Part shown: positions 34,265-42,602 of the stretch, piece after piece
Position numbering within the stretch: the first letter of the stretch is position 1
Layout: each line of letters begins with the position of its first letter
Assembly (NCBI RefSeq): GCF_900099935.1
Contig: NZ_FNEK01000001.1
Coordinates: 62,001-126,000 of the forward strand
Origin: Aliiruegeria lutimaris
GTDB lineage: Bacteria; Pseudomonadota; Alphaproteobacteria; Rhodobacterales; Rhodobacteraceae
DNA length: 64,000 bases
Direction of reading: 5' to 3'
The notes under the pieces: model-generated
What the model was told of the DNA's origin: nothing
Seen by the model: the letters and a program-made list of their open reading frames with translations, nothing else
The model's database searches: none
Made by a program: the position numbers and the translations under genes

Positions 34265-34903
34265 ATGAATCCCCCGCGAGCCCAGGCGAGAAAACCCGAA
34301 ACCCGAATCCAGAAACGCAATCACGAGGCGATCCTGGAAGCGGCGCTGGATGTCTTTTCCGCGCGCGGCTTTCGCGGCGCGACCGTGGACCAGATCGCAC
34401 AGGCGGCGGGGCTGTCGAAGCCCAACCTTCTCTACTATTTCCCGACCAAGGAAGCCATGCACTCGGCGCTTCTGACCGGGCTTCTGGATACCTGGCTGGC
34501 ACCGCTTCGCAAGCTCGATGCCAAGGGCGAGCCGATCACGGAAATCCTCGACTACGTTCGCCGCAAGCTCGAAATGAGCCGCCAGATGCCACGCGAGAGC
34601 CGCTTGTTTGCAAACGAGATTCTCCAGGGCGGGCCGCGGCTGGACGGGGTTCTGGAGCAAGAGCTGAAACCCCTGGTGGACGAGAAAACCAAAGTCATCC
34701 GCGATTGGGTCGATGCCGGACGGATCGCACAGGTTCATCCCTACCACCTGATCTTCTCGATCTGGTCTTTGACGCAGCATTACGCCGATTTCGACGTTCA
34801 GGTGCGCACCCTGTTGCCCAAGGGCGAGACGGACCCATTCCCGGAAGCGGAGCGCTATCTGGTAACGCTGTTCACCCGGATGCTGACACCAACCGAAGCT
34901 TGA
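34265..34903 (+). CDS. rutR: TetR-family regulator, RutR
   Basis: This 212-residue protein has an N-terminal TetR helix-turn-helix (AILEAALDVFSARGFRGATVDQIAQAAGLSKPNLLYYF). Its C-terminal ligand domain has the RutR family text RQMPRESRLFANEI. The length equals that of E. coli RutR, which is released from DNA by uracil. Here a consensus RutR box lies 111 bases upstream, between this gene and the catabolic operon, consistent with divergent control and autoregulation. The distance from box to ATG allows a leader of about 90 bases. The 3' end faces preA. Confidence 0.93.
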   Translation: MNPPRAQARKPETRIQKRNHEAILEAALDVFSARGFRGATVDQIAQAAGLSKPNLLYYFPTKEAMHSALLTGLLDTWLAPLRKLDAKGEPITEILDYVRRKLEMSRQMPRESRLFANEILQGGPRLDGVLEQELKPLVDEKTKVIRDWVDAGRIAQVHPYHLIFSIWSLTQHYADFDVQVRTLLPKGETDPFPEAERYLVTLFTRMLTPTEA

Positions 34904-34948
34904 CCCAAGAATCCCGGTTTTCGGAACCGGCCCGTTGTGCATGAAAAC

Positions 34949-35073
34949 GATCCTGCGGATCGTGCCTCCGGCGGAGATATTTGGGGAAAGATGAAGAAAG
35001 ACAACGTCTGTTCCCCTTTCTGCAAAATATCCTGGGGGGAGAGCTCTTCAGAGCTCGGGGGGCAAAGCCCCCC
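34949..35073 (+). repeat. Dispersed hairpin repeat, copy B (complete)
   Basis: This copy has both modules. The left has GATCC-TGC-GGATC and TGCCTCCGGCGGAGATATTT. The right has AAAATATCC-TGGGGGG, the GAGCTC-TTCA-GAGCTC hairpin (35041-35056) and the GGGGGGC-AAA-GCCCCCC hairpin (35057-35073). The halves are also imperfectly inverted relative to each other (CC-x-GGxGATATTTGG against AAATATCC). It lies in the convergent gap between rutR and preA. Confidence 0.85.
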
Positions 35074-35110
35074 ATTGGAACATCCTCAAAAGCCGGGCAC
35101 TGGCTTCGCA

Positions 35111-35136
35111 ACAAAGAAGGAGGCCGAAGCCTCCTT
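35111..35136 (-). terminator. Intrinsic terminator of preT-preA
   Basis: A perfect 8-bp stem, AAGGAGGC/GCCTCCTT around a TTCG tetraloop (minus-strand sense), is followed by CTTTGTT. It lies 25 bases beyond the preA stop. Confidence 0.8.
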
Positions 35137-35160
35137 CCCTGACCAGATTTCCTGCCGTCC

Positions 35161-36465
35161 CTATTCCGCGGCGCAGATGGCACCTGGGTTGTTCGGATGC
35201 TCGGTCCAGTTGGTATAGTCGCCGACCGGTTCGCCCGTGCGTTCATCCACATCGCCCTTGGCCAGCGGACGCATGGTAATGCACCCCTCGACCGGGCAGA
35301 CATTGACGCAGAGGTTACAGGCCACGCACTCGCTGTCATCCACCTCGAAGACGCGCCCCTCCTTCATCAGGATCGCCTGGTGCGATGTGTCCTCGCAAGC
35401 TGCATAGCAGCGCCCGCACTTGATACAGGCCTCCTGGTCAATCTCGGCCTTGGTGACGTAGTTGAGGTTAAGATACTGCCAGTCGGTCACATTGGGCACG
35501 GCCTTGCCAACGATCTCGGCCGTCGAGGCATACCCCTTCTCGTCCATCCAGGAAGACAGGCCCGCGATCATCTCCTCGACGATGCGGAAACCATAGGTCA
35601 TGACCGCCGTGCAGACCTGCACATTGCCCGCGCCAAGCGCCATGAACTCCGCCGCATCACGCCAGGTCGTCACGCCACCGATACCGGAGATCGGCAGGTC
35701 CACCGTCTCGGCATGGCGCGCGATCTCGGCCACCATGTTGAGCGCGATCGGTTTCACGGCCGGGCCGCAATAGCCGCCATGAGTGCCCTTGCCGTCGATC
35801 ATCGGCTCGGGGCTCATCGCGTCGAGATCGACCGAGGTGATCGAGTTGATCGTGTTGATGAGGCTCACCGCATCCGCGCCCCCACGCTTGGCGGCCTCCG
35901 CCGGGTGAACGATATTGGTGATGTTCGGTGTCAGCTTCACGATCACCGGCATGCGGGTGTTCTGCTTGCACCAGCGGGTGACCATTTCAATGTATTCGGG
36001 CACCTGCCCCACGGCGGAGCCCATGCCGCGCTCGGCCATGCCATGCGGGCAGCCGAAATTCAGCTCGATCCCGTCGGCTCCGGTTTCCTCGACCACCGGC
36101 AAGATGGCCTTCCAGGCCTCCTCCTCGCAGGGCACCATGAGGCTCACGACAACCGCCCGATCCGGGTAGTCGCGCTTGACCGCCTTGATCTCCCGCAGGT
36201 TCTGCTGCAACGGCCGGTCGGTGATCAGCTCGATATTGTTGAGCCCGATAAGGCGGCGATCCGCGCCCCAGATCGCGCCGTAACGCGGCCCGTTCACGTT
36301 CACCACAGGCGGACCTTCCGAGCCCAGGGTCTTCCAGACGACACCGCCCCAGCCGGCTTCGAAGGCGCGGCGGACATTATATTCCTTGTCCGTTGGCGGC
36401 GCCGAGGCCAACCAAAACGGGTTGGGCGACTTGATGCCGACGAATTCGCTTGCGAGATTTGCCAT
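35161..36465 (-). CDS. preA: NAD-dependent dihydropyrimidine dehydrogenase, catalytic subunit
   Basis: This 434-residue subunit reduces uracil and thymine to the 5,6-dihydro bases, the first step of reductive degradation. It has a TIM-barrel dihydroorotate-dehydrogenase-like domain containing IKSPNPFWLASAPPTD and NFGCPHGM. A C-terminal ferredoxin domain has two 4Fe-4S motifs (CIKCGRCYAAC and CVACNLCVNVCP). It is 13 bases downstream of preT, and the two proteins form the bacterial heterotetrameric equivalent of mammalian DPD. A terminator follows. Confidence 0.95.
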   Translation of the reverse strand: MANLASEFVGIKSPNPFWLASAPPTDKEYNVRRAFEAGWGGVVWKTLGSEGPPVVNVNGPRYGAIWGADRRLIGLNNIELITDRPLQQNLREIKAVKRDYPDRAVVVSLMVPCEEEAWKAILPVVEETGADGIELNFGCPHGMAERGMGSAVGQVPEYIEMVTRWCKQNTRMPVIVKLTPNITNIVHPAEAAKRGGADAVSLINTINSITSVDLDAMSPEPMIDGKGTHGGYCGPAVKPIALNMVAEIARHAETVDLPISGIGGVTTWRDAAEFMALGAGNVQVCTAVMTYGFRIVEEMIAGLSSWMDEKGYASTAEIVGKAVPNVTDWQYLNLNYVTKAEIDQEACIKCGRCYAACEDTSHQAILMKEGRVFEVDDSECVACNLCVNVCPVEGCITMRPLAKGDVDERTGEPVGDYTNWTEHPNNPGAICAAE

Positions 36466-36478
36466 TTATCCGTCTCCC

Positions 36479-37828
36479 TCAGCCGGCCACGCCGGTCAGA
36501 ACTGCGTGAATATCTTCAGCCGCGTCCCGGCCATTGGCCACGGCGGTCACGGTCAGGTCGTCGCCACCGCTGGCGCAATCACCGCCGGCCCAGACACCCT
36601 CGACCGAGCTGCGTCCATTCCCGCCCACGACGATCTTCCCATCCTTGGTCTCCAATACGCCGGGGACGCCCTTGAGCGACTGCCCGATCGCCTTGAACAC
36701 CTGGTCCGCCTTGAGGGTGAAGGTCTCCTCGGAGAGGCGGAAGCCGGTGGAGCTGTCATCGGTATAGGCGAATGTAACCGAGGACACGGTCTTGCCATCC
36801 TCGCTGTTGAAAGCCACGGGCTGGGCGTTGAGCACGATCTTCACGCCCTTGGCCGTGGCGAGTTCCTGCTCGAAAGTCGACGCAGAGAGCCGCTCCCGGC
36901 CACGGCGATAGACCAGGGTGACGTTTTCCGCCCCCAGCAGCTTGGACTGAATGGCGGCATCGACAGCTGTCATTCCTCCGCCTATCACCACCACGTCGCG
37001 CCCCACGGGCAAGGATGACAGATCCTCTGCCTGGCGCAGTTCGGCGATGAAATCGACGGCGTCGCGAACATGCGCATGTTCCTCGCCCTCGGTCCTGAGG
37101 GCATTCACCCCCGCCAGTCCCATACCAAGGAAGACCGCGTCATAGCTTTCCTGCAACTCTTCCAGCAACAGGCCCTCGCCCAGCCTCTCGCCATAGCGGA
37201 TCTCGATTCCGCCGATCTTGAGCAGCCACTCGACCTCCGCTTCCGCGAATTTATTCGCCGCCTTGTAGGCCGCGATTCCGAATTCATTGAGCCCGCCGGC
37301 CTTCTCGCGCGCATCGAAAATGACGACGGAATGGCCATGCATTGCCAGCCTGTGAGCACAGGCCAGCCCCGCCGGCCCGGCGCCGATCACGGCCACGCGC
37401 CGTCCCGTCGGCGTGTCTCTCTCGAACGGGTGCAGGCCCCGCTCCATCAGGTGGTCCGTCGCATAACGCTGGAGTTGGCCGATCTCGACCGGACTGCCCT
37501 CGGCGGTCTGACGCACGCAGGCTTCCTCGCAAAGTGTCTCTGTCGGACAAACCCGTGCACACATGCCCCCCAGAATATTCTGGGACAGGATCGTCGCTGC
37601 CGCGTTATCGGCATCCCCGGACTGGATCTGGCGAATGAAAAGCGGAATATCGATCGCGGTCGGACAGGCCGTCGTGCAAGGCGCGTCGTAGCAGAAATAA
37701 CAGCGATCGGCGGCCACGCTTGCCTCGTGGGAATCAAGCGGCGGGTGAAGATCGTCGAAATTGCTTCGGTAGGCGGCCTGGTCGAGCCGTCCGGGCACGA
37801 CCCCTGGCGTTCTCTGGCTATTTTGCAT
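36479..37828 (-). CDS. preT: NAD-dependent dihydropyrimidine dehydrogenase, flavin subunit
   Basis: This 449-residue electron-transfer subunit resembles the N-terminal half of DPD and the GltB small subunit. An N-terminal cysteine-rich segment for 4Fe-4S clusters (CYFCYDAPCTTACPT, then CARVCPTETLCEEAC) is followed by the FAD-binding Rossmann motif VIGAGPAGLACAHRLA and a second one, VVIGGGMTAVDAA. The frame is open to 37927; the ATG at 37828 has AGGGA upstream and fits the family N-terminus. It is the first gene of the preTA operon. A degenerate RutR half-site (CAGACCA, 37875-37881) lies about 50 bases upstream. Confidence 0.93.
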   Translation of the reverse strand: MQNSQRTPGVVPGRLDQAAYRSNFDDLHPPLDSHEASVAADRCYFCYDAPCTTACPTAIDIPLFIRQIQSGDADNAAATILSQNILGGMCARVCPTETLCEEACVRQTAEGSPVEIGQLQRYATDHLMERGLHPFERDTPTGRRVAVIGAGPAGLACAHRLAMHGHSVVIFDAREKAGGLNEFGIAAYKAANKFAEAEVEWLLKIGGIEIRYGERLGEGLLLEELQESYDAVFLGMGLAGVNALRTEGEEHAHVRDAVDFIAELRQAEDLSSLPVGRDVVVIGGGMTAVDAAIQSKLLGAENVTLVYRRGRERLSASTFEQELATAKGVKIVLNAQPVAFNSEDGKTVSSVTFAYTDDSSTGFRLSEETFTLKADQVFKAIGQSLKGVPGVLETKDGKIVVGGNGRSSVEGVWAGGDCASGGDDLTVTAVANGRDAAEDIHAVLTGVAG

Positions 37829-38000
37829 CGCGCAAATCCCTGCTGGAGACAGTTTCTTTCGATCAAGGCTGGCACAGACCATTTTTTTTATCAAACGGTA
37901 AATTTTCCAGAAGCCGTGAGCGGGCAATCAGATGCACATATTTTCGGCGCCATGCCGCCAAAAACAGCATTACGTGCTTCGAGAAAACCTCGGCGTGAGC

Positions 38001-38124
38001 GATCCTACGGATCGTGCCTCCGGCGGAGGTATTTTGGAAAGATGAAATCAGACAGCGTCTCTTCCCCTTTCTGCGAAATATCCTGGAGGGAGCGCTCGTC
38101 AGAGCACGGGGGACAAGGCCCTCG
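38001..38124 (+). repeat. Dispersed hairpin repeat, copy C (complete)
   Basis: This copy has GATCC-TAC-GGATC, TGCCTCCGGCGGAGGTATTTT, AAATATCC-TGGAGGG and a GCGCTC-GTCA-GAGCAC hairpin. The terminal G/C hairpin is degraded. Together with 38125-38249 it fills the divergent space between preT and accB, where I see no gene. Confidence 0.85.
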
Positions 38125-38249
38125 TTGCCTGCCAGGAACCTATTCGCCACACCGACAATGCACGCAAATGCCGCAACGTCTCTTTTATCCGGGGCAAGCT
38201 TCGTCTAAATGCAAGGCAGTTTTCCAAATCCAGAGAGAGGCATGGCCAC

Positions 38250-38735
38250 ATGACCAGGAAGAGTCAGGACGCAGATGTCGCCTTTATCGAGGCGCTTGCG
38301 GAGCTGCTGCGGGCAAACGATCTGACGGAAGTCGAGGTCATGCGCGAATATGGCGACAATGACAGCCTGAATGTCCGGGTAAGCCGGCAGACCCTGGCCG
38401 CCCCGGCACCGGTCGCCTATGCCGCCCCGGCCGCAGCCCCCGCTGCCGCGCCCGCCGCGCCCCTGCCGGAGACCGCCCCTGTCGAGGATCCCGCGCAGCT
38501 TCCCGGCGCCATCACTTCTCCGATGGTTGGCACGGTCTATCTCGCCTCTGAACCGGGCGCACCGGATTTCGTTTCCGTCGGCGACAAGGTCTCCGAAGGC
38601 CAGACCCTGCTGATCGTTGAAGCGATGAAGACGATGAACCAGATCCCGGCGCCCAAGGCGGGTACCGTGAAACGCATCCTGGTTGAAAACGGCGCCCCCG
38701 TGGAATTCGGCGCCCCGTTGATGATCATCGAGTAA
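38250..38735 (+). CDS. accB: Acetyl-CoA carboxylase biotin carboxyl carrier protein
   Basis: This 161-residue protein carries the biotin that shuttles CO2 during malonyl-CoA synthesis. An N-terminal helical domain is joined by an Ala/Pro linker (residues about 50-82) to the biotinyl domain, with the conserved PMVGTVY and the biotinylation site EAMKTM (K127). GAGAGAGG lies about ten bases before the ATG; a nearby ATG at 38242 is in another frame. The stop overlaps the accC ATG as TAATG, so accBC is a coupled operon. Confidence 0.96.
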   Translation: MTRKSQDADVAFIEALAELLRANDLTEVEVMREYGDNDSLNVRVSRQTLAAPAPVAYAAPAAAPAAAPAAPLPETAPVEDPAQLPGAITSPMVGTVYLASEPGAPDFVSVGDKVSEGQTLLIVEAMKTMNQIPAPKAGTVKRILVENGAPVEFGAPLMIIE

Positions 38736-40081
38736 TGTTCGAGAAAATCCTGATCGCGAACCGGGGCGAAATCGCCCTGAGAGTCATCCGCGCCTGTGCC
38801 GAGATGGGTATCAAGTCGGTCGCGGTCCATTCCACCGCCGATGCCGACGCCATGCATGTGCGGCTGGCCGACGAGAGCGTGTGCATCGGCCCGCCCTCTT
38901 CGACCCACAGCTACCTGTCCTTCCCGGCCATCATCTCCGCCTGCGAGATCACCGGGGCGGACGCGATCCATCCGGGCTACGGCTTCCTGTCGGAAAATGC
39001 GGCCTTCGTGCAGATCGTCGAGGATCACGGCCTGAGCTTCATCGGCCCGACCGCGGAACATATCCGCATCATGGGCGACAAGATCACCGCCAAGGAGACG
39101 ATGAAGGCGCTCGGCGTGCCGGTGGTTCCCGGCTCCGAAGGGGGTGTCCCGGATTACGAGACCGCGGTGACGGTTGCCGAGGAGATCGGCTATCCGGTCA
39201 TCATCAAGGCCACCGCCGGCGGCGGTGGGCGCGGCATGAAGCTCGCCAAGACGCCGAAGGATCTGGAAACGGCCTTCCGCACCGCACGTTCCGAAAGCAA
39301 GGCCGCGTTTGGCAATGACGAGGTCTATATCGAGAAATACCTCGGCAAACCGCGCCATATCGAGATCCAGGTCTTTGGCGATGGCAAGGGCAAGGCCGTG
39401 CATCTGGGCGAGCGTGACTGCTCGCTGCAGCGCCGCCACCAGAAGGTGCTGGAAGAAGCGCCGGGGCCAGTGATCGATGCCGAGACGCGGGCCCGGATCG
39501 GCAAGGTCTGTGCCGACGCGGTCGCCCGCATCAACTATGTCGGCGCGGGTACGATCGAGTTTCTCTACGAGAACGACGAGTTCTATTTCATCGAGATGAA
39601 CACCCGCCTTCAGGTGGAACATCCGGTGACCGAGGGTATCTTCGGTGTCGATCTCGTGCGCGAGCAGATCCGGGTTGCCCAGGGGCTTCCGCTCTCCTTC
39701 GAGCAGGACGACCTGGTGGTGAACGGGCACGCGATCGAGGTGCGTATCAACGCCGAGAAGCTGCCCAATTTCGTTCCCTCCCCCGGCAAGATCGGCATGT
39801 ATCACGCCCCGGGCGGCCTCGGCGTGCGGATGGATTCGGCGCTCTATGGCGGCTACTCGATCCCGCCTTATTACGACTCGCTTATCGGCAAGCTGATCGT
39901 GCATGGCCGCGACCGCGATGAAGCGCTCTCGCGCCTTTCCCGCGCGCTTAGCGAGATCGTGATCGAGGGTATCGACACCACGCTGCCGCTCTTCGATGCG
40001 TTGCTTCGGGAGCCCGATATCCGGTCAGGGAATTACGACATCCACTGGCTGGAGAAATGGCTCGCCGCCCATGGCGGCTAG
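38735..40081 (+). CDS. accC: Acetyl-CoA carboxylase biotin carboxylase
   Basis: This 448-residue ATP-grasp enzyme carboxylates the biotin on AccB. Family landmarks include [31 protein letters not shown], the glycine-rich ATP lid [31 protein letters not shown] and the C-terminal [11 protein letters not shown]. Length equals the family norm. The start codon overlaps the accB stop. aat follows 66 bases downstream on the same strand. Confidence 0.97.
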   Translation: MFEKILIANRGEIALRVIRACAEMGIKSVAVHSTADADAMHVRLADESVCIGPPSSTHSYLSFPAIISACEITGADAIHPGYGFLSENAAFVQIVEDHGLSFIGPTAEHIRIMGDKITAKETMKALGVPVVPGSEGGVPDYETAVTVAEEIGYPVIIKATAGGGGRGMKLAKTPKDLETAFRTARSESKAAFGNDEVYIEKYLGKPRHIEIQVFGDGKGKAVHLGERDCSLQRRHQKVLEEAPGPVIDAETRARIGKVCADAVARINYVGAGTIEFLYENDEFYFIEMNTRLQVEHPVTEGIFGVDLVREQIRVAQGLPLSFEQDDLVVNGHAIEVRINAEKLPNFVPSPGKIGMYHAPGGLGVRMDSALYGGYSIPPYYDSLIGKLIVHGRDRDEALSRLSRALSEIVIEGIDTTLPLFDALLREPDIRSGNYDIHWLEKWLAAHGG

Positions 40082-40147
40082 GCCCGCTTGCCTCTCCGGA
40101 CGCGGCGCGCCTGCCTGCGCCGCGTTCGGCAATACCGGGAGTGCGCC

Positions 40148-40786
40148 TTGAGCGAGATCACCCCGCAACTGCTCCTGAGAGCCTATGCGGCCGGGATCTT
40201 TCCCATGGCCGAACGGCGCGAGAGCGAGGAACTCTTCTGGGTCGACCCGCAGGAACGCGGCGTCTTTCCCCTAGGTGGCTTTCACATATCGCGCTCCTTG
40301 CGACGCCGGATCCGGCAGGCGCCCTTCCAGATCGCCGTGAACCGGGATTTCGAGGGGGTTCTCGCCGGTTGCGCCGACAGGCCGGAAACCTGGATCAACG
40401 AGAAGATCTTCGCGCTCTATATCCAGCTGCACCGCGCCGGCTTTGCCCATTCGCTTGAAACCTGGGAAGGTGACACCCTCGTGGGCGGCGTCTACGGCGT
40501 CACGCTCGGCGGGGCCTTTTTCGGCGAGTCGATGTTTTCGCGTCGCCGGGATGCCTCGAAAATCGCGCTGGTCTACCTGATGGACAGGCTGATCGAGGGC
40601 GGCTTCCGCCTGTTCGACACCCAGTTCCTGACCGACCATCTCGCCAGCCTCGGCGCGGTCGAGATCACGCGCGCGGAATATCATGCGCGACTGAAGGAGG
40701 CGCTCCAGGTCCGGGCAGATTTCCTGTCACCCGGGCAGCCGCCGGACGCTCAGCTATTGTTGCAGCGCAGCAGCCAGACATCGTAG
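40148..40786 (+). CDS. aat: Leucyl/phenylalanyl-tRNA--protein transferase
   Basis: This 212-residue enzyme adds Leu or Phe from aminoacyl-tRNA to N-terminal Lys or Arg of proteins, making N-degrons for ClpAP. The signature AYAAGIFPMAERR, WVDPQERGVFPL, FHISRSLRRR, WINEKIF, GGVYGVTLGGAFFGESMFS and DTQFLTDHL are all visible. I place the start at TTG 40148, with GGGAG six bases upstream, because homology begins at SEITPQLLLRAY; an ATG at 40088 would add 20 atypical arginine-rich residues. Its last 37 bases overlap the convergent DUF2155 gene. Confidence 0.93.
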   Translation: MSEITPQLLLRAYAAGIFPMAERRESEELFWVDPQERGVFPLGGFHISRSLRRRIRQAPFQIAVNRDFEGVLAGCADRPETWINEKIFALYIQLHRAGFAHSLETWEGDTLVGGVYGVTLGGAFFGESMFSRRRDASKIALVYLMDRLIEGGFRLFDTQFLTDHLASLGAVEITRAEYHARLKEALQVRADFLSPGQPPDAQLLLQRSSQTS

Positions 40787-41103
40787 CGCGGATGTTCCAT
40801 GGCGCTGAGCGCCGGGGAGGAAGCGATCATCCAACCGGAGAATGCCGCCTGCTCCATCGAGGAATCGCGGATCTCCAACCAGCCGTAAGCGTCTGAATTC
40901 GGGTTGTTTGTCGGGAAACGGCAATCACCCAGCACGATCTTCAACCGGCCAAAGAGCTTCATCTCGCCGCGGGAAATCGTGATGTCGGTCGTCTCGCCGG
41001 TGATCTTGTCCAGCACCCGGATCGTACCACCCGGCGCGCTCGTGGCCTGCTGCTGTGCCAGCGCAGGCATGGCGGACAAGAGCAGGATGGCGAGCCAGCG
41101 CAT
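40750..41103 (-). CDS. DUF2155 periplasmic protein
   Basis: This 117-residue protein has a Sec signal peptide (MRWLAILLLSAMPALAQ). The DUF2155 core contains RVLDKITGETTDITI, then KIVLGDCRFP, and the C-terminal GWMIASSPALSAMEHPRYDVWLLRC, with two cysteines. In alphaproteobacteria it recurs in the company of aat, NDUFA12 and MlaD-like genes, as here, but its function is unknown to me. Its ATG overlaps the MlaD-like stop as TGATG, so the two are translated together. Confidence 0.88.
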   Translation of the reverse strand: MRWLAILLLSAMPALAQQQATSAPGGTIRVLDKITGETTDITISRGEMKLFGRLKIVLGDCRFPTNNPNSDAYGWLEIRDSSMEQAAFSGWMIASSPALSAMEHPRYDVWLLRCNNS

Positions 41104-41555
41104 CAGCCTTCCTCACCCGACGAGGAGACGAATTTCGCCAGCAGGGCAAGAAGGCTCAAAGCGCCCTGCGTATCCTCGATCTCGTCTCCCGGTTCCAAGT
41201 TGAAGGGCGATCCCCCCGGCACCAGTTCGACGTAGTTTCCGCCCAGAAGGCCCTCGGATGAGATCGAGATAGAGGTATCTTCGGGCACATCGAGCGCGCC
41301 CCGGACGTTCAACGTCATATCGGCGCGGAAGGTTTCCGGATTGAGCTCCAATCCGGTGACACTACCGACCTTGACCCCGGCCATGCGCACATCCGTGCCG
41401 ACCGAGATCCCCTCGACAGAGCGGAAGCTGGCCGTCAGGTCGTAGCCGTCCGGGGCTGCCGACAGGCCCGCCCCCTGGCCAGCATAAATCAGGAATCCGA
41501 CAGCCACCGCCAGCGTGGCGCCGCCTGCTATAATCTCTCCGGGGCTCTCAGACAT
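41103..41555 (-). CDS. MlaD-like MCE-domain lipid transport protein
   Basis: This 150-residue protein has one N-terminal membrane helix and an MCE domain (about residues 35-115, with YDLTASFRSVEGISVGTDVRMAGVKVGSV and then EGLLGGNYVEL). The fold forms hexameric rings in Mla lipid trafficking between the inner and outer membranes. GGAGG six bases upstream selects ATG 41555 over 41591. No mlaE, mlaF, mlaB or mlaC is adjacent, so the rest of any Mla system would be elsewhere. Confidence 0.88.
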   Translation of the reverse strand: MSESPGEIIAGGATLAVAVGFLIYAGQGAGLSAAPDGYDLTASFRSVEGISVGTDVRMAGVKVGSVTGLELNPETFRADMTLNVRGALDVPEDTSISISSEGLLGGNYVELVPGGSPFNLEPGDEIEDTQGALSLLALLAKFVSSSGEEG

Positions 41556-41615
41556 GCATTCCTCCGTCCCGCAGTCGCGGGGCAATGGCACTCGGACACG
41601 GCATCTGGACCGGGA

Positions 41616-42002
41616 TTACTCCGGGCGCCATGCCTCGTAATCGGATTGTTCTACCGGATCGATTCGCCGCAGGGAACCCGCGGGCTTGTAGGAAAGCTCC
41701 GGCGAGGCCGTCATATTCTCGATATGCGGCTTCTCCCAATCCTTGTGCACAAGCGGACGTTCCGAGGGCGGCTTGTCGAACGTCTTGTGCAGCCAGCCAT
41801 GCCAGTCGGGCGGAATGCGGCTCGCCTCGATCTCTCCGTCGAAGATGACCCAGCGTTTGGAATCATCTTCGTTTCGATAATAGACGTTGCCCTGCTCGTC
41901 TTCGCCCACCTTTTCGCCGTGGCGCGAGGTAAAGAACTGGGTGCCGTAGGTCTGACCGTCCCACCAGGTGATGGCCCGCAAGACCGAATTCAGGATGCCC
42001 AT
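41616..42002 (-). CDS. NADH:ubiquinone oxidoreductase subunit NDUFA12 family
   Basis: This 128-residue protein is the bacterial homologue of the mitochondrial complex I accessory subunit NDUFA12 (B17.2). It contains WWDGQTYGTQFFTSRHGEKVGEDEQGNVYY, then RWVIFDGEIEASRIPPDWHGWLHKT and a C-terminal YEAWRPE. Alphaproteobacterial complex I shares this supernumerary subunit. The start at 42002 gives the conserved MGILNSVLR N-terminus. The gene precedes the MlaD-like and DUF2155 genes on the same strand. Confidence 0.93.
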   Translation of the reverse strand: MGILNSVLRAITWWDGQTYGTQFFTSRHGEKVGEDEQGNVYYRNEDDSKRWVIFDGEIEASRIPPDWHGWLHKTFDKPPSERPLVHKDWEKPHIENMTASPELSYKPAGSLRRIDPVEQSDYEAWRPE

Positions 42003-42080
42003 GGATGCCTCCGGATACGTGTTGCTTTCCCGTATGGACCAACTGCCCGCCAAGGTCCAGAGACAGGGCAGCGCAGCGGC

Positions 42081-42476
42081 TCAATCCGCCGTTTCTTTGG
42101 GAACACGCGCCGTTACCTCGATCTCGATCTTCATTTCCGGCTCCTGAAGCCCGGCGACGATCATCGTAGCGGCAGGGCGGGCTTTTGCGAAGGCCTTGCG
42201 CGTGACGGGCCAGCAGGCCGGCCAATCCTCCTTGTCGGGCAGGATGTAGCTCACCCGCACCACGTCATCGAGGCCACACCCGGCATCGCGCAACGCCGCC
42301 TCGATCGTGGCCAGCGCGTTCGCGCATTGCGTCTCGACATCCGCCGGCATGACCATCGTCGCGTAGTCATAGCCGGTCGTGCCCGCCACGAAGGCCCAGC
42401 CATCGCAAAGGACGGCGCGCGAATAGCCGATCTGCTCCTCGAAGGGCGAGTCGAAGCTTATGGTCTTGCGTGACAA
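42081..42476 (-). CDS. RidA/YjgF family protein
   Basis: This protein is about 131 residues, of the trimeric RidA fold that deaminates reactive enamine/imine intermediates. Family text includes FEEQIGYSRAVLCDGWAFVAGTTG, the ALATIEAALRDAG helix and AGLQEPEMKIEIEVTA. The canonical active-site arginine environment (R-A-x-x-x-V) is altered, so it belongs to one of the less-studied Rid subgroups. I prefer the TTG at 42476, which has AGGAG nine bases upstream, over the ATG at 42515. Confidence 0.8.
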   Translation of the reverse strand: MSRKTISFDSPFEEQIGYSRAVLCDGWAFVAGTTGYDYATMVMPADVETQCANALATIEAALRDAGCGLDDVVRVSYILPDKEDWPACWPVTRKAFAKARPAATMIVAGLQEPEMKIEIEVTARVPKETAD

Positions 42477-42602
42477 TTGGCATTCTCCTGTACATTCCGT
42501 GACGGAACGGTCCATAGCGTCCCCGGGTGATACGGTTGGTTAACCTTTCTTAAACCATGCCGGTCTACCGGAAAGATCAACCTGTCCAGCACGAGAGTCG
42601 AT

